Shown here: piece after piece, positions 1 through 7,942 of the stretch
Layout of the letters: each line of letters starts with the position of its first letter
Position numbering within the stretch: the stretch's first letter is position 1
Assembly: GCF_027270735.1 (NCBI RefSeq)
Contig: NZ_JAPWIJ010000002.1
Span: 186,001-250,000, forward strand
Reading direction: 5' to 3'
Length of the DNA stretch: 64,000 nucleotides
Source of the DNA: Rhodococcus ruber
GTDB taxonomy: Bacteria; Actinomycetota; Actinomycetes; Mycobacteriales; Mycobacteriaceae
Notes under the pieces: model-generated
Database searches by the model: none
Told to the model about the DNA's origin: nothing
What the model saw: only the letters and a program-made list of their open reading frames with translations
Translations under genes and position numbers: made by a program

Positions 1-222
1 CGAATCGATGATTCGGGTCTGCAGTTCCGGGTCGCCCGCCAGCACGATCCCCAACACCGTCGTGAACAACAGCAGTAGCGGAAACAGTGAGAGGAACGAG
101 TAGTACGCGATCAGTGCTGCGAGATAGCCGCCTCGGTCGTCGAGAAACTTGTACAGCACGGCCAACGGAAAACCCGCCGACGGGTGTTTGCGCTGATAAC
201 TGTCCACTTTGGCGACCATCAT
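1..222 (-). CDS. YihY/BrkB-family inner membrane protein, N-terminal part only
   Basis: The minus-strand frame runs off the left edge of the window, so only about the first 74 residues are visible. They read as the typical amino end of the YihY/virulence factor BrkB family: a basic start, then a Gly-Phe-Pro-Leu segment, a Phe-Leu-Asp-Asp-Arg-Gly-Gly-Tyr stretch and a first transmembrane helix rich in Leu and Phe ending near Val-Leu-Gly-Ile-Val. The family consists of integral membrane proteins with about six helices; the physiological role is poorly defined (it was long misnamed RNase BN). The start is the ATG whose first base is 222; a second ATG follows directly. It is transcribed away from the CsbD gene, and a perfect hairpin lies just upstream of the start. 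Confidence 0.75.
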   Translation of the reverse strand, partial: MMVAKVDSYQRKHPSAGFPLAVLYKFLDDRGGYLAALIAYYSFLSLFPLLLLFTTVLGIVLAGDPELQTRIIDS

Positions 223-238
223 CGGTCGAATGTATCCA

Positions 239-265
239 CCGCCGACGTCGCAGAAACGTCGGCGG
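239..265. promoter_or_regulatory. Perfect hairpin in the divergent BrkB/CsbD promoter region
   Basis: CCGCCGACGT (239-248) and ACGTCGGCGG (256-265) are exact inverted repeats with a 7-base loop. The two flanking genes are divergent, so this is not a simple gene-end terminator. On the minus strand it sits directly beside the GGTGG that could serve as ribosome binding site of the BrkB gene. It may be an operator or a leader hairpin; which one is inference. Confidence 0.4.
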
Positions 266-362
266 TATGTGTGACCCAGATCTCTCCGTGCACACGTGCG
301 CTTCGGACGGCAGCACTCGACTAACTCATCAGTACCAACCCAGGACGAGGAAAGGAACTCAC

Positions 363-533
363 ATGAGCTTCATCGACAAGGCCAAGAACGCCGCAGAAGA
401 CGCCATCGGCAAGGCCAAGGAAGTTGTGGGCGACGCCACGAACAACAAGGACCTCGAGGCCGAGGGCAAGAAGGATCAGGGTTCGGCCGGCGTGAAGAAG
501 GTCGGCGAGAACATCAAGGACACCTTCAAGTAA
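363..533 (+). CDS. CsbD-family small stress protein
   Basis: A 56-residue Lys/Glu/Asp/Ala-rich hydrophilic protein carrying the CsbD signature: an amphipathic Ala-Lys-Asn-Ala-Ala-Glu-Asp segment, Gly-Lys-Ala-Lys-Glu-Val-Val-Gly-Asp-Ala, then an Asp-Leu-Glu-Ala-Glu-Gly-Lys element. The family (CsbD of Bacillus, YjbJ of E. coli) is induced by general stress and stationary phase; its molecular function is not established. The ATG at 363 was chosen because AGGAAAGGAA lies just upstream and because the CsbD domain starts there; the longer open frame upstream has no family similarity. It is monocistronic, followed at once by a strong terminator. A second CsbD domain, fused to a coiled coil, is encoded at 55009-55536. 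Confidence 0.9.
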   Translation: MSFIDKAKNAAEDAIGKAKEVVGDATNNKDLEAEGKKDQGSAGVKKVGENIKDTFK

Positions 534-541
534 GTCTTTTC

Positions 542-587
542 GCAGAGGGGACCGTCGATCACACGATCGACGGTCCCCTCTGCTTTT
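542..587 (+). terminator. Rho-independent terminator after the CsbD gene
   Basis: A perfect 19-base-pair stem (542-560 with 565-583) with an ACAC loop is followed by TTTT. It lies nine bases after the CsbD stop codon. Confidence 0.92.
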
Positions 588-708
588 GCACCCGTATAAA
601 ATGCACAGAACCGGCTGTAGCGGTCGGCAGGGCGTCCAGCAGGCGGCGCATGTTCATGGATCTGTCCGGCGAACGACGGCATAGGTCCCATGCGAGAGGA
701 CAGTGTGA

Positions 709-1428
709 ATGTCGCAACAGTCGACCGATAGGCACCCTGCCAGTACGTCTCATGCTTCGTTGCTCGCCGAGTTCGCGCGATCTCTTCGCGATACCCGTCG
801 TTCGATGCCCGAGACGATCAGCGAAATTCTGCGAACTGCGATTCGGCTCATCCCAGGAGCCACCGTCGGTTGCGTCACCACGGTGAGCAAGGGTGAGCGA
901 ACCGTCGTGGCATCCACCGATCCTGTTGCCGAGGAGCTGTGTCGACTTCAGTACGAACTCGACGAGGGCCCGATTCCCACCGAGGTCCGCCATTTCGACG
1001 TCGTCGTATCGGACGACCTTACGTCCGAACCGCGGTGGCCGGAATTCGCCGTCCTTGCCGTCGGCGAAGGTTTCAATTCACTGGCCGCATTTCAGCTCTA
1101 CAGCAACGCCGATGACCTCGGCGCGTTGGTCTTCTACAGCAACGAACCCGGGGCGTTCGACGCCGCTGCCGTCGAGATCGGTGAGGCGCTCGCCGCCCAC
1201 GCCGCGATCGCGATGCTCAGTGCCCGCGACAACGAACAGTTCCGCACGGGCCTGGCCAGTCGCGACATCATCGGCCAGGCCAAAGGGATGATCATGGAAC
1301 GCTACGATCTCGACGCGGTGCAGGCCTTCGAACTGCTGGCAAAGCTGTCGCAACAACAGAACCTGCCGTTGCACAGGGTGGCTCGCGATCTGGTCGAGAC
1401 CGATCACCCGACCAACTCGACTTTCTGA
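709..1428 (+). CDS. GAF and ANTAR domain RNA-binding antiterminator-type regulator
   Basis: The 239-residue protein has a GAF-type sensor domain (about residues 35-170) and a C-terminal ANTAR domain (about 180-232) recognisable by Ser-Arg-Asp-Ile-Ile-Gly-Gln-Ala-Lys-Gly-Met-Ile-Met-Glu-Arg and the following Ala-Phe-Glu-Leu-Leu segment. ANTAR domains bind dual-hairpin RNA and prevent transcription termination; the GAF domain probably gates this with a ligand or partner. This architecture is abundant in mycobacteria and rhodococci. The start ATG at 709 has a GAGAGGA upstream. The target RNAs cannot be read from the window; no obvious dual hairpin adjoins the gene. Confidence 0.88.
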   Translation: MSQQSTDRHPASTSHASLLAEFARSLRDTRRSMPETISEILRTAIRLIPGATVGCVTTVSKGERTVVASTDPVAEELCRLQYELDEGPIPTEVRHFDVVVSDDLTSEPRWPEFAVLAVGEGFNSLAAFQLYSNADDLGALVFYSNEPGAFDAAAVEIGEALAAHAAIAMLSARDNEQFRTGLASRDIIGQAKGMIMERYDLDAVQAFELLAKLSQQQNLPLHRVARDLVETDHPTNSTF

Positions 1429-1546
1429 CCGGCCCCCCAGGTTTCGATTTCCGCGCACGAGGAAGCCTGTGGGTGGTGCCTGCTCACAACACGCGGTACC
1501 CGCGGGCGGTTATGTCGTTGAGCCAACAGCGATCGACCGCTCGTCG

Positions 1547-2344
1547 CTAATGCTCCGGTTGGCACCTCGGACACCACCACGTTCGACGCCGATCGGGGTT
1601 ACCGGGGACCTCAGCGACTACCCGAACGAGCGTCCCACATCGCAGACACGGTTTGCCTGCTCGTCCAGCGACCCAGTGTGAGCGACCCTTTCGAGAGTCT
1701 CCGGTGGTGACCTGCATCGCCCCCGGAACGGTCGCGGAGTGACGCATCGCCCGCTCGAGCAGCGCGACCAGTTTCTCGGCATCCACGTCACTCGATCGAG
1801 TCCACGGCCACAATCCGCGTAGGAAACACAGTTCGTTCGCCCACAGATTGCCGGGCCCTGCTATCACCTTCTGATCGAGCAGAGTCGCGATAATCGGCCG
1901 ATCCGTCTGAGCGACCACGTTGGCCACCGCCGTGTCGGTATCGAACATCGGCTGCAAAGGGTCCGGACCGAGATGCGCAACCAGGGCATTCATGTCGGTG
2001 ACGAAGCCGTAGTCCACCACCGGCAACAGGATTCCGTAGGCAGTGGGCCCGTCGGCCACGGCCAGCTGCACGCGAACGTCCGGACGCACACGCTGCGGAA
2101 TCGATCGACCGGCCCGCACCACGGTCCACGAACCGCTCATGCGCAGATGTGTATGCAGCGTTGTACCGTCGTCGAAATCTGTGAACAGATGCTTCCCGTG
2201 GGTCCGATGCGCGACGACGGTTCGCCCGACAAGATTCTCCACCGCATGTGCCGGTACGTTCAATCTGCCGGCCCGTAGGGTGGCACCGTCCAAGGCTCGC
2301 CGTAGCCTCGCGGCCAGCGCGAACACGGTGTCACCTTCGGGCAT
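1547..2344 (-). CDS. nei: Fpg/Nei-family DNA glycosylase/AP lyase (endonuclease VIII type)
   Basis: A base-excision repair enzyme that removes oxidised bases and nicks the abasic site. The protein is 265 residues if started at the ATG ending at 2344, which gives the obligatory Met-Pro-Glu-Gly-Asp start: after Met removal Pro is the Schiff-base nucleophile and Glu3 the general acid. Lys51 in Gly-Lys-His-Leu-Phe matches the conserved beta-hairpin lysine. The C-terminus carries a zinc finger, Cys-Leu-Arg-Cys and Cys-Pro-Arg-Cys about 29 residues apart. The Met-Pro-Glu-Gly-Asp-Thr start favours the Nei branch of actinobacteria over MutM. The frame is open for 37 codons upstream, but those residues would bury the catalytic Pro and are not real. 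It stands alone. Confidence 0.92.
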   Translation of the reverse strand: MPEGDTVFALAARLRRALDGATLRAGRLNVPAHAVENLVGRTVVAHRTHGKHLFTDFDDGTTLHTHLRMSGSWTVVRAGRSIPQRVRPDVRVQLAVADGPTAYGILLPVVDYGFVTDMNALVAHLGPDPLQPMFDTDTAVANVVAQTDRPIIATLLDQKVIAGPGNLWANELCFLRGLWPWTRSSDVDAEKLVALLERAMRHSATVPGAMQVTTGDSRKGRSHWVAGRAGKPCLRCGTLVRVVAEVPGNPDRRRTWWCPRCQPEH

Positions 2345-2503
2345 GCCTGTGGTGTATCCCGGGGAGCGCGAGCGCAATCCAACGCTGCTCCCTACGGCGT
2401 AACCGAGGATCGCAGAATCCCTGAGCGCACCTGATTGTTCACGATCGAACCCCATTAGCTTCGATCCCGCCGGCCGAGGACGATCGTGAACACTCGGGTC
2501 CGG

Positions 2504-3727
2504 TTACCCGAACAAGCTCTGCCCCAGATAACCACCTTCCGCCACTCCCGGCAGGATCGCGAACACCGCAGACCCGATCGGCGTTGTCCATTCGTTGAGC
2601 GCATCGAATTCGTCGAGGCGCTGCTGAATCGGCAGGAACTGCGTGAGCACGTTGCGCTGATAGCTCGCGAACAGCAGGCCGGTATTCGACAACGCCCCGG
2701 CGGCCGGTGGGTCGTCGTAGTTGTAGGCCCGCCTGAAGATTCGCTCTCCGTCGTGAGCGTGCCGCGCCCGAGCGATGTGCGAGGACGGCGGGATCACCGG
2801 AATTCCGAATCGATCGATGGCGTCGAAATCGGCCTCGTCGAATTCGGCGGTTCCGGTCAACGGGGCACCGGTATCGAGCCTTCGCCCCACCGACAACTCT
2901 CGCCCGGGTCGGTCCAACTCATCCCAGGTGTCCATCTCGATTCGGATGCGCCGCAACACCATCGACGTCCCATGTTTCATCCAAGGCTGATCGCTACCAT
3001 CGTCCCAGACCAGAGCGTCGAAGTCCGTGCTTCCGGCCGCGGGATTGACGGTGCCGTCGACCTGTCCCATCAGATTGCGCATCGTAGTGCCCGATTCCTC
3101 GGTACCACGCGAGCGCCGGAATCCGCGTTGCGTCCAGGCGATCGTCACCAACGAGCGAACGTTCTTGGTGAGTGCGCGCACAGCGTGCGCAACGGTGACA
3201 GGGTCGTCCGAGCACACCTGCAGCAGCAGATCGCCTCCGGTGAATCCTGTTTCGAGACGGTCGATCCCGAACGCAGGAAGAGGTGCCAGCCACGACGGCC
3301 GCCGATCCAGCAGACCGATCGCATCGAACACACCGGGTCCGAGCCCGACGGTCACCGTCAGGCGTGCCGGCCGAAGAGCAAGTTCGGCTTCGGTATCGGC
3401 CAACGCGGGCGCACCGGAAGTGAGCCGTCCGATGTCCTCGGTCCAGACCTTCAAGATCCCGACCAACTCGTCACGACCGACACGATCGTGCAGATTCAAC
3501 CCGACGAACGTCGAGTGTGCCTGCGGCGGAACCGTATCGATTCCGGCTTGATGCAGGCCACGCCACGGCACCGAGTCGGTTCCAGCAGCCGCCTCGTCTG
3601 CTCGGTTGCCGATTACTCCATAACCGGTCGCGGCTCCCACGCCCGCGACGCCGAGCGCGGCGACGCCTCCTCCGAGGAGGCGTCGCCGGCTCATCGAGCG
3701 TGGTGACCGGTTCTCGTTCTCAGCCAC
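2504..3727 (-). CDS. Tat-exported DyP-type haem peroxidase (EfeB-like)
   Basis: The 407-residue protein begins with a twin-arginine signal (Ser-Arg-Arg-Arg-Leu-Leu at residues 13-18, then a Gly/Ala-rich hydrophobic core), so it should be exported folded with haem. The DyP hallmark Gly-x-x-Asp-Gly is at 221-225 (GQVDG), supplying the distal Asp. Length and signal fit the EfeB/YwbN (class A) subgroup, which oxidises dyes or phenols with peroxide and in some species handles ferrous iron or haem. The start is a GTG at 3727, overlapping the upstream copper chaperone gene by 8 bases. It is the last gene of a four-gene minus-strand set; instead of EfeU and EfeO the partners are PCu(A)C and PepSY proteins, suggesting a metal-linked envelope function. 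Confidence 0.92.
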   Translation of the reverse strand: MAENENRSPRSMSRRRLLGGGVAALGVAGVGAATGYGVIGNRADEAAAGTDSVPWRGLHQAGIDTVPPQAHSTFVGLNLHDRVGRDELVGILKVWTEDIGRLTSGAPALADTEAELALRPARLTVTVGLGPGVFDAIGLLDRRPSWLAPLPAFGIDRLETGFTGGDLLLQVCSDDPVTVAHAVRALTKNVRSLVTIAWTQRGFRRSRGTEESGTTMRNLMGQVDGTVNPAAGSTDFDALVWDDGSDQPWMKHGTSMVLRRIRIEMDTWDELDRPGRELSVGRRLDTGAPLTGTAEFDEADFDAIDRFGIPVIPPSSHIARARHAHDGERIFRRAYNYDDPPAAGALSNTGLLFASYQRNVLTQFLPIQQRLDEFDALNEWTTPIGSAVFAILPGVAEGGYLGQSLFG

Positions 3728-4274
3728 CGTGCGCCGGCGCAGAGGTCGCCGACCCGTCCATGTTCATGTTCATGATGCCGGGCTCGTAATTCTCCTGGGC
3801 ACCGGAGAAGTCGCGGACCTGAGCGGTGAATGTCGTCGTCGACGCATCCTCGAATTCGAGGGTGAACTCCGCATCGGCTCCAGGGGTCAGCGGTGCGGTG
3901 ACGTCCATCAGCATCAGGTGGTCACCGCCCGCGGCGAGTACGTGCGTACCGCCCGCCGGAATGACGAAGCCGCCTTCCTTGGGCCGCATCACCATCGCTC
4001 CATCGGCCCCGGTTGCCATCTCGTGCAATTCCATTCGGCTCGATGCCGGTGACGATGCACCGACCACGTGCACATCGGAGTCGCCGGTGTTCTGCACTTC
4101 GGCGAAAGCCGCCGTCATACCGGAGTCGGCCGCTTTCACCCATTGCTCGCGGACGACGACGGAATCGGACTCCTTCGCCGCGGCGGCCGGCTCGTTGCTG
4201 GAGCATCCGGTGAGGATCAGACCGGTGACCGACAGTGCGGTCAACACAGCCGAGGTACGTCGGGAGAGTGTCAT
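3720..4274 (-). CDS. PCu(A)C copper chaperone lipoprotein
   Basis: A 184-residue secreted lipoprotein: hydrophobic signal followed by the lipobox Leu-Thr-Gly-Cys, with Cys24 as lipid anchor. The PCu(A)C/DUF461 metal site is visible as His84 (Glu-Leu-His-Glu-Met), Met96, His119 and Met121 (His-Leu-Met), matching the His/Met pattern of the family that carries Cu(I) to cytochrome oxidase or other cuproproteins outside the membrane. The C-terminus adds a Met/His-rich tail (Asn-Met-Asn-Met-Asp and a final His-Gly-Gly). It overlaps the PepSY gene upstream by ATGA and the DyP peroxidase gene downstream by 8 bases, so the three are translationally coupled. Confidence 0.9.
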   Translation of the reverse strand: MTLSRRTSAVLTALSVTGLILTGCSSNEPAAAAKESDSVVVREQWVKAADSGMTAAFAEVQNTGDSDVHVVGASSPASSRMELHEMATGADGAMVMRPKEGGFVIPAGGTHVLAAGGDHLMLMDVTAPLTPGADAEFTLEFEDASTTTFTAQVRDFSGAQENYEPGIMNMNMDGSATSAPAHGG

Positions 4275-5737
4275 GCGAGTTCGCTTTCATGTTGGGAAGC
4301 AGCGGAATTGGCGGCTCTGGTCCGCGCGCGACGGATCGAGCCGAGAACGACGTCGACGGCGAGGAAAGCCACCAGGCTCAGCCCGAGGAGTGGGACGAAC
4401 CAGCCGACGGCGACCGCGACGACCGCCAGTACGACGACGGAGATCGGCGAGATGCGGCGAAGACCGCCGCGCAGGGGCGGTCTGCCCGCAGTGAGACCGG
4501 TTGCTTTGGTGGGACGGCGTTTCCACCACATCATGTAGCCGCGCACGATGACCGATGCCAGCGCGACTGCGAGTGCAAGCAGGGCAAGCTGATTGGCCAC
4601 ACCGAACAGCGTCCCCATGTGCAACTGGATACCCCAGGCCGACAGCTTGGCCGCGAGAGGCCAGTCCGAGAAGTACGAAGTATCGATCACTGCGCCGGTG
4701 CTGCCGTCGATCGAGATGGAGTTGTTCGACATCACCCAGGGCTGACGCGTTTCGGCGACGACGAACGCCGTGTCGTCGGACGCCGGGATGGACGCCTCCA
4801 CTGCTCCGTCGACGCCGTTGGCTCGAGCAATATCGAGGACCGAATCGATACGCCCGACGTCGATCGTCGGCGCATCGGCCGGCATCTCCATCGAATGCCC
4901 GCCGTGACCGGAATGATCGGTCGTCGCCGCCTCGGCGGATCCGATGGTCGTGGTGATGGCGGGTGTGGTCCAGCTCAGTGCCGACCTCAGCTCGGTGACG
5001 TTCTCACCCGCGTAGGTGGACCACGTGAGTCCGGTGGCGGAGAGGAAGATCAGACCGACGGCTATCCAGATACCGGCCACGCCGTGCCAGTTCAAAGACC
5101 TGTTGCGGCCCTTCGACTTTCGATCCAAGGTGAACAGCTTTTCCTTGTCGCGGTTGCGTCGATAGCGCTCGAACCACAGGTAGAGACCGCAGAGCGCGAT
5201 GACCCACAACCACGAGGCAGCGAGTTCGCTGTAGAGGCGACCTGGCTCTCCCAGGTGCAGATGGCGATGCAGTTCGGAGATCCAGGTACGCACCGGCAAT
5301 GCGCTGGACGAGCCGTAGACCGGGAGTTCACCCACGGACGTCGCAGTCGCGGGATCGACGAACACGGCCAGCCGCTGGGATTCGCCGAGGCTGGGGTCGG
5401 TGAACAGCACGCGAGTGGTGTCGCCGAGGTCGGCGGCGGGGCGCACCGCGGCGACGGTGAGGTCGGGTCGTTCGGCCTGCGCCGCCCGAATCTGCTCCGC
5501 CACCGGAACGGCCGGGCCGGTGTCGTCGACGTGCAGATAGTCGCGATACATGAGTTGTTCGATGGTCGGCGCGACGGCGTACAGCCCGCCGCTGATGGTG
5601 GCGATCAGGATGAACGGTGCGATGAGGATGCCCGCGTAGAAGTGCAGACGCAGGATCAGCGGACGCCAACTGCGAGGGCTGGTCGGACGGGTGGGCGGGG
5701 AAGGATCGGCGACGCGTTCCTTTTCCGGTGTGGACAC
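4271..5737 (-). CDS. PepSY-associated TM (PepSY_TM) membrane protein
   Basis: 488 residues from the GTG at 5737; a longer frame to 5797 exists but its first 20 residues are Arg/His-rich and unlike the family. The layout is a cytoplasmic tail, a first helix (Phe-Tyr-Ala-Gly-Ile-Leu-Ile-Ala), a large external domain, two middle helices and two to three C-terminal helices. Conserved histidines occur in His-Arg-His-Leu-His-Leu-Gly and Asn-Trp-His-Gly-Val-Ala-Gly, and there is a His/Met-rich external loop (His-Ser-Gly-His-Gly-Gly-His-Ser-Met) near residue 280. PepSY_TM proteins are often linked to siderophore reduction or metal handling. The ATGA overlap with the PCu(A)C gene and the His/Met loop support a copper or iron role; the exact reaction is unknown. 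Confidence 0.85.
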   Translation of the reverse strand: MSTPEKERVADPSPPTRPTSPRSWRPLILRLHFYAGILIAPFILIATISGGLYAVAPTIEQLMYRDYLHVDDTGPAVPVAEQIRAAQAERPDLTVAAVRPAADLGDTTRVLFTDPSLGESQRLAVFVDPATATSVGELPVYGSSSALPVRTWISELHRHLHLGEPGRLYSELAASWLWVIALCGLYLWFERYRRNRDKEKLFTLDRKSKGRNRSLNWHGVAGIWIAVGLIFLSATGLTWSTYAGENVTELRSALSWTTPAITTTIGSAEAATTDHSGHGGHSMEMPADAPTIDVGRIDSVLDIARANGVDGAVEASIPASDDTAFVVAETRQPWVMSNNSISIDGSTGAVIDTSYFSDWPLAAKLSAWGIQLHMGTLFGVANQLALLALAVALASVIVRGYMMWWKRRPTKATGLTAGRPPLRGGLRRISPISVVVLAVVAVAVGWFVPLLGLSLVAFLAVDVVLGSIRRARTRAANSAASQHESELA

Positions 5738-5918
5738 GAGGACTCGTTTCGTGAAGGCATGAGTGTGCGCGCGGATATGCGCGACGTGGCATCGCACGAC
5801 GGATCGAGCCGTGCGCAGACGGCGCGAATCGACGACAGTGCGGGGTACAGGATCGAATGCGGCAACAACCCACTACCCGACACCTGAGAGCAGGGCGGGT
5901 TACACGTTCGGGCTGTGC

Positions 5919-6446
5919 TCAGGCAGTACGAGCCGGTGGTCCTCGGTTCCCGCAGCCCGAGAGGTCGAGCAGGAGCGTCGATCCCGGGATCCGATACACC
6001 GGGAGCGGCGGAGCGATCCGATTGTCGTCGACGACGAGAGCCGCCAGCACGGGCAGTGCCCTGCGCAGCGAGGTGATTGCCCGCCGGATTCCGTGCTCGG
6101 CTCCGCGAATGGCGAGTGCGCCGACCAGGACTGCGGCGGCGTGCGCGGCGAGCATCTGCTGGGAGAGCATCGAACCGTGGTGGTGACCGTCGACGACGGT
6201 CAGCAACAGGTGCCCGATCGCCTGAGCAGTGGCCAGAACGGCCAGAAGTTGCGCTCGCGGTGCCACCGCAGTCGGTACTGCCGACGCCGCACATCCGACT
6301 GCCGCACAGACGAGCACCAGCAGCACTACCGCCGCGTCGGACGGGAACATCCCGCCACCGAACGTGTGCGCAGTGACTGTGACCAGCGCAGACAGGGTGC
6401 CCACGGAGGCACCGCGCAGGGGCGCGAATCCATCCGGGGCAGACAT
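5919..6446 (-). CDS. Small polytopic membrane protein at the head of the PCu(A)C/DyP set
   Basis: I do not recognise a named family. The 175-residue protein has about four hydrophobic segments (roughly residues 15-35, 38-58, 65-88 and 98-115), a histidine cluster Asp-Gly-His-His-His-Gly-Ser-Met near residue 88, and a polar Pro-rich tail. The histidine cluster and its place upstream of a PepSY protein, a copper chaperone and a DyP peroxidase suggest metal handling at the membrane. It is separated from the PepSY gene by about 180 bases with no visible terminator, so co-transcription is likely but not certain. The ATG ending at 6446 gives an Ala-Pro-Asp-rich start. Confidence 0.65.
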   Translation of the reverse strand: MSAPDGFAPLRGASVGTLSALVTVTAHTFGGGMFPSDAAVVLLVLVCAAVGCAASAVPTAVAPRAQLLAVLATAQAIGHLLLTVVDGHHHGSMLSQQMLAAHAAAVLVGALAIRGAEHGIRRAITSLRRALPVLAALVVDDNRIAPPLPVYRIPGSTLLLDLSGCGNRGPPARTA

Positions 6447-6557
6447 GAATGGGATCCTACTATCGACGACGCCGCGTAGTACTCATGAGTTGCTCGGTGC
6501 GACCGGTCGTATCGTTGCCCTGCGCTCACGCACTCTCCGCCTGCGTCGACCGAAAGA

Positions 6558-7424
6558 TCACGTCACCAAACGCCCGATCAACCACTGAACTGTCGCCTGC
6601 CGAACTGCGTCGGCGTGATCGGTGAACAGCTCGAAATGCGATTCGGGGTAGGACACGTACTCGACGCTGTCGACGTCGGCGAGCGCCTTTCGTACTCGTG
6701 CGGGCGGAGTGATGGTGTCGGATTCGGCAAGAACCGCCAGAACCGGCACGGCGAGACGGGCCGCAGCCTTACGCGTCGACCACCGCAACATAGCCGGTAA
6801 CGAGGCGACGGTCACCTCGTTGCGGTAGTTCTCCGCGCCGCGCGCCATGCCTTCTGCCCATTCGTACGCTCCGTCCGAGTTCATCGCGGCGACCTCGCCC
6901 GGCCGTCCCGCAGCGGGGATGGTCAGCCCTGGCCTGCGGAACAGCCGCCGAAGTGCGTCTCTCGCGATGACCGGCGCGAGTTCCAGATTGCCCGTGGGAG
7001 TGAGGCGAATGAAGGGGATGATCGCGGCTACCGCCTTCACCCGTGGGTCCGTGGCGGCCACGGCGATTGCGTGCCCTCCGGACATGCTGGTTCCCCACAC
7101 CCCGATTCGCTCGGAATCGATGCGCGGGTCGGCGATCAACACATCGAGCGCGGCGCGGAATGTGCGCAGTTGCTGGGGCAGATCGATGTGCTGCCGAACG
7201 ATGCCCGCGCTCGCTCCGAACCCGGGGTAGTCGAATGCGAGCGAGGCGACGCCGCCTGCAGCGAGTTCTCGGCTGTAGTCCGGAATCAGCATTTCCTTGA
7301 CTCCGGCAAATCCCGGGGCGGTGAACACTGCTGGCCAAGGCTCGACGCTCTCACCCGCGGGCGGGGTCAGCACGGCGGACACCTCGGTGCCGTCCACCTC
7401 GAACGTCATCTGCTCGTCGATCAT
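6558..7424 (-). CDS. Alpha/beta hydrolase (dienelactone/peptidase S15-like)
   Basis: 288 residues from the ATG ending at 7424, preceded by a GAGGGG ribosome binding site; the frame stays open far upstream, but that part looks non-coding. The nucleophile elbow is Gly-Thr-Ser-Met-Ser-Gly-Gly, the acid is probably the Asp in Ala-Glu-Ser-Asp-Thr-Ile, and the C-terminal His lies in Glu-Ser-His-Phe-Glu. The shape (Asp-Tyr-Pro-Gly-Phe-Gly-Ala-Ser, Pro-Arg-Ile-Asp) resembles the large group of actinobacterial hydrolases related to dienelactone hydrolase and X-Pro peptidases. Substrate unknown. It is divergent from the 84-residue gene at 7651. Confidence 0.82.
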   Translation of the reverse strand: MIDEQMTFEVDGTEVSAVLTPPAGESVEPWPAVFTAPGFAGVKEMLIPDYSRELAAGGVASLAFDYPGFGASAGIVRQHIDLPQQLRTFRAALDVLIADPRIDSERIGVWGTSMSGGHAIAVAATDPRVKAVAAIIPFIRLTPTGNLELAPVIARDALRRLFRRPGLTIPAAGRPGEVAAMNSDGAYEWAEGMARGAENYRNEVTVASLPAMLRWSTRKAAARLAVPVLAVLAESDTITPPARVRKALADVDSVEYVSYPESHFELFTDHADAVRQATVQWLIGRLVT

Positions 7425-7650
7425 CGCGCGCCCCTCGATCGTGATCCCCCCGCCGACCTCGGCGGCACCTCTACCTGCCTCGGACCCCAGCGAGTGGACG
7501 GTACTCGATCGCAACGACGGCGCGGTCCGTTCTGGCAGAACGACGGCCACATACGCCATATCCGATCCCGCGGTTTTTTTGTGGGTGGTTATCCTGCTTC
7601 TCGGTACTCGAACTTTTGAGTACTTCATCGTTGTTCGCGAAAGGACACTC

Positions 7651-7905
7651 ATGACGGGGAGCTCGGACGAGGCCCAGGCGCGGGTATTTGCCGACATGCT
7701 GGTTGCCGAGATCGCTTCGGCGTCGACTCGTGTGGAGGAGTCCGAGCAATCTGCGCGCAAGGCGTCCCGGGTCGGAGATTCCCGCAGTCAGGTGTGGCAC
7801 AGCGAGGAAGCGCACACCCAGAGGCGGGCACTGTACGAGTTGCATCGCCAGCTCGATGCGTTGCGCAACCGGTTTCCCATCATGAACGCGCCGACGTCTC
7901 AGTAG
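7651..7905 (+). CDS. Small hydrophilic hypothetical protein
   Basis: The 84-residue protein starts at the ATG at 7651 behind GAAAGGA. It is highly charged and probably all-helical (Glu-Ile-Ala-Ser-Ala-Ser-Thr-Arg-Val-Glu-Glu, Leu-Tyr-Glu-Leu-His-Arg-Gln-Leu-Asp-Ala-Leu), without signal peptide or membrane helix. I do not recognise the family. A longer frame from 7297 is open but overlaps the divergent hydrolase gene and its promoter. Confidence 0.6.
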   Translation: MTGSSDEAQARVFADMLVAEIASASTRVEESEQSARKASRVGDSRSQVWHSEEAHTQRRALYELHRQLDALRNRFPIMNAPTSQ

Positions 7906-7942
7906 ACGCCGCCCGATTCACACTCCCATCCCGCCTGCCGCG

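Noticed and set aside
1429..1546. Possible small gene or RNA between the ANTAR regulator and the glycosylase genes
   Set aside because: No ribosome binding site with an open frame and no convincing hairpin; convergent gene ends only.
2486..3706. A 406-codon plus-strand frame opposite the DyP peroxidase gene
   Set aside because: Antisense shadow of a recognised enzyme; no motif or ribosome binding site.
4235..5887. A 550-codon open frame on the plus strand opposite the PepSY gene
   Set aside because: It is antisense to a well-recognised membrane protein gene, has no ribosome binding site and encodes a composition typical of the complement of GC-rich coding DNA.
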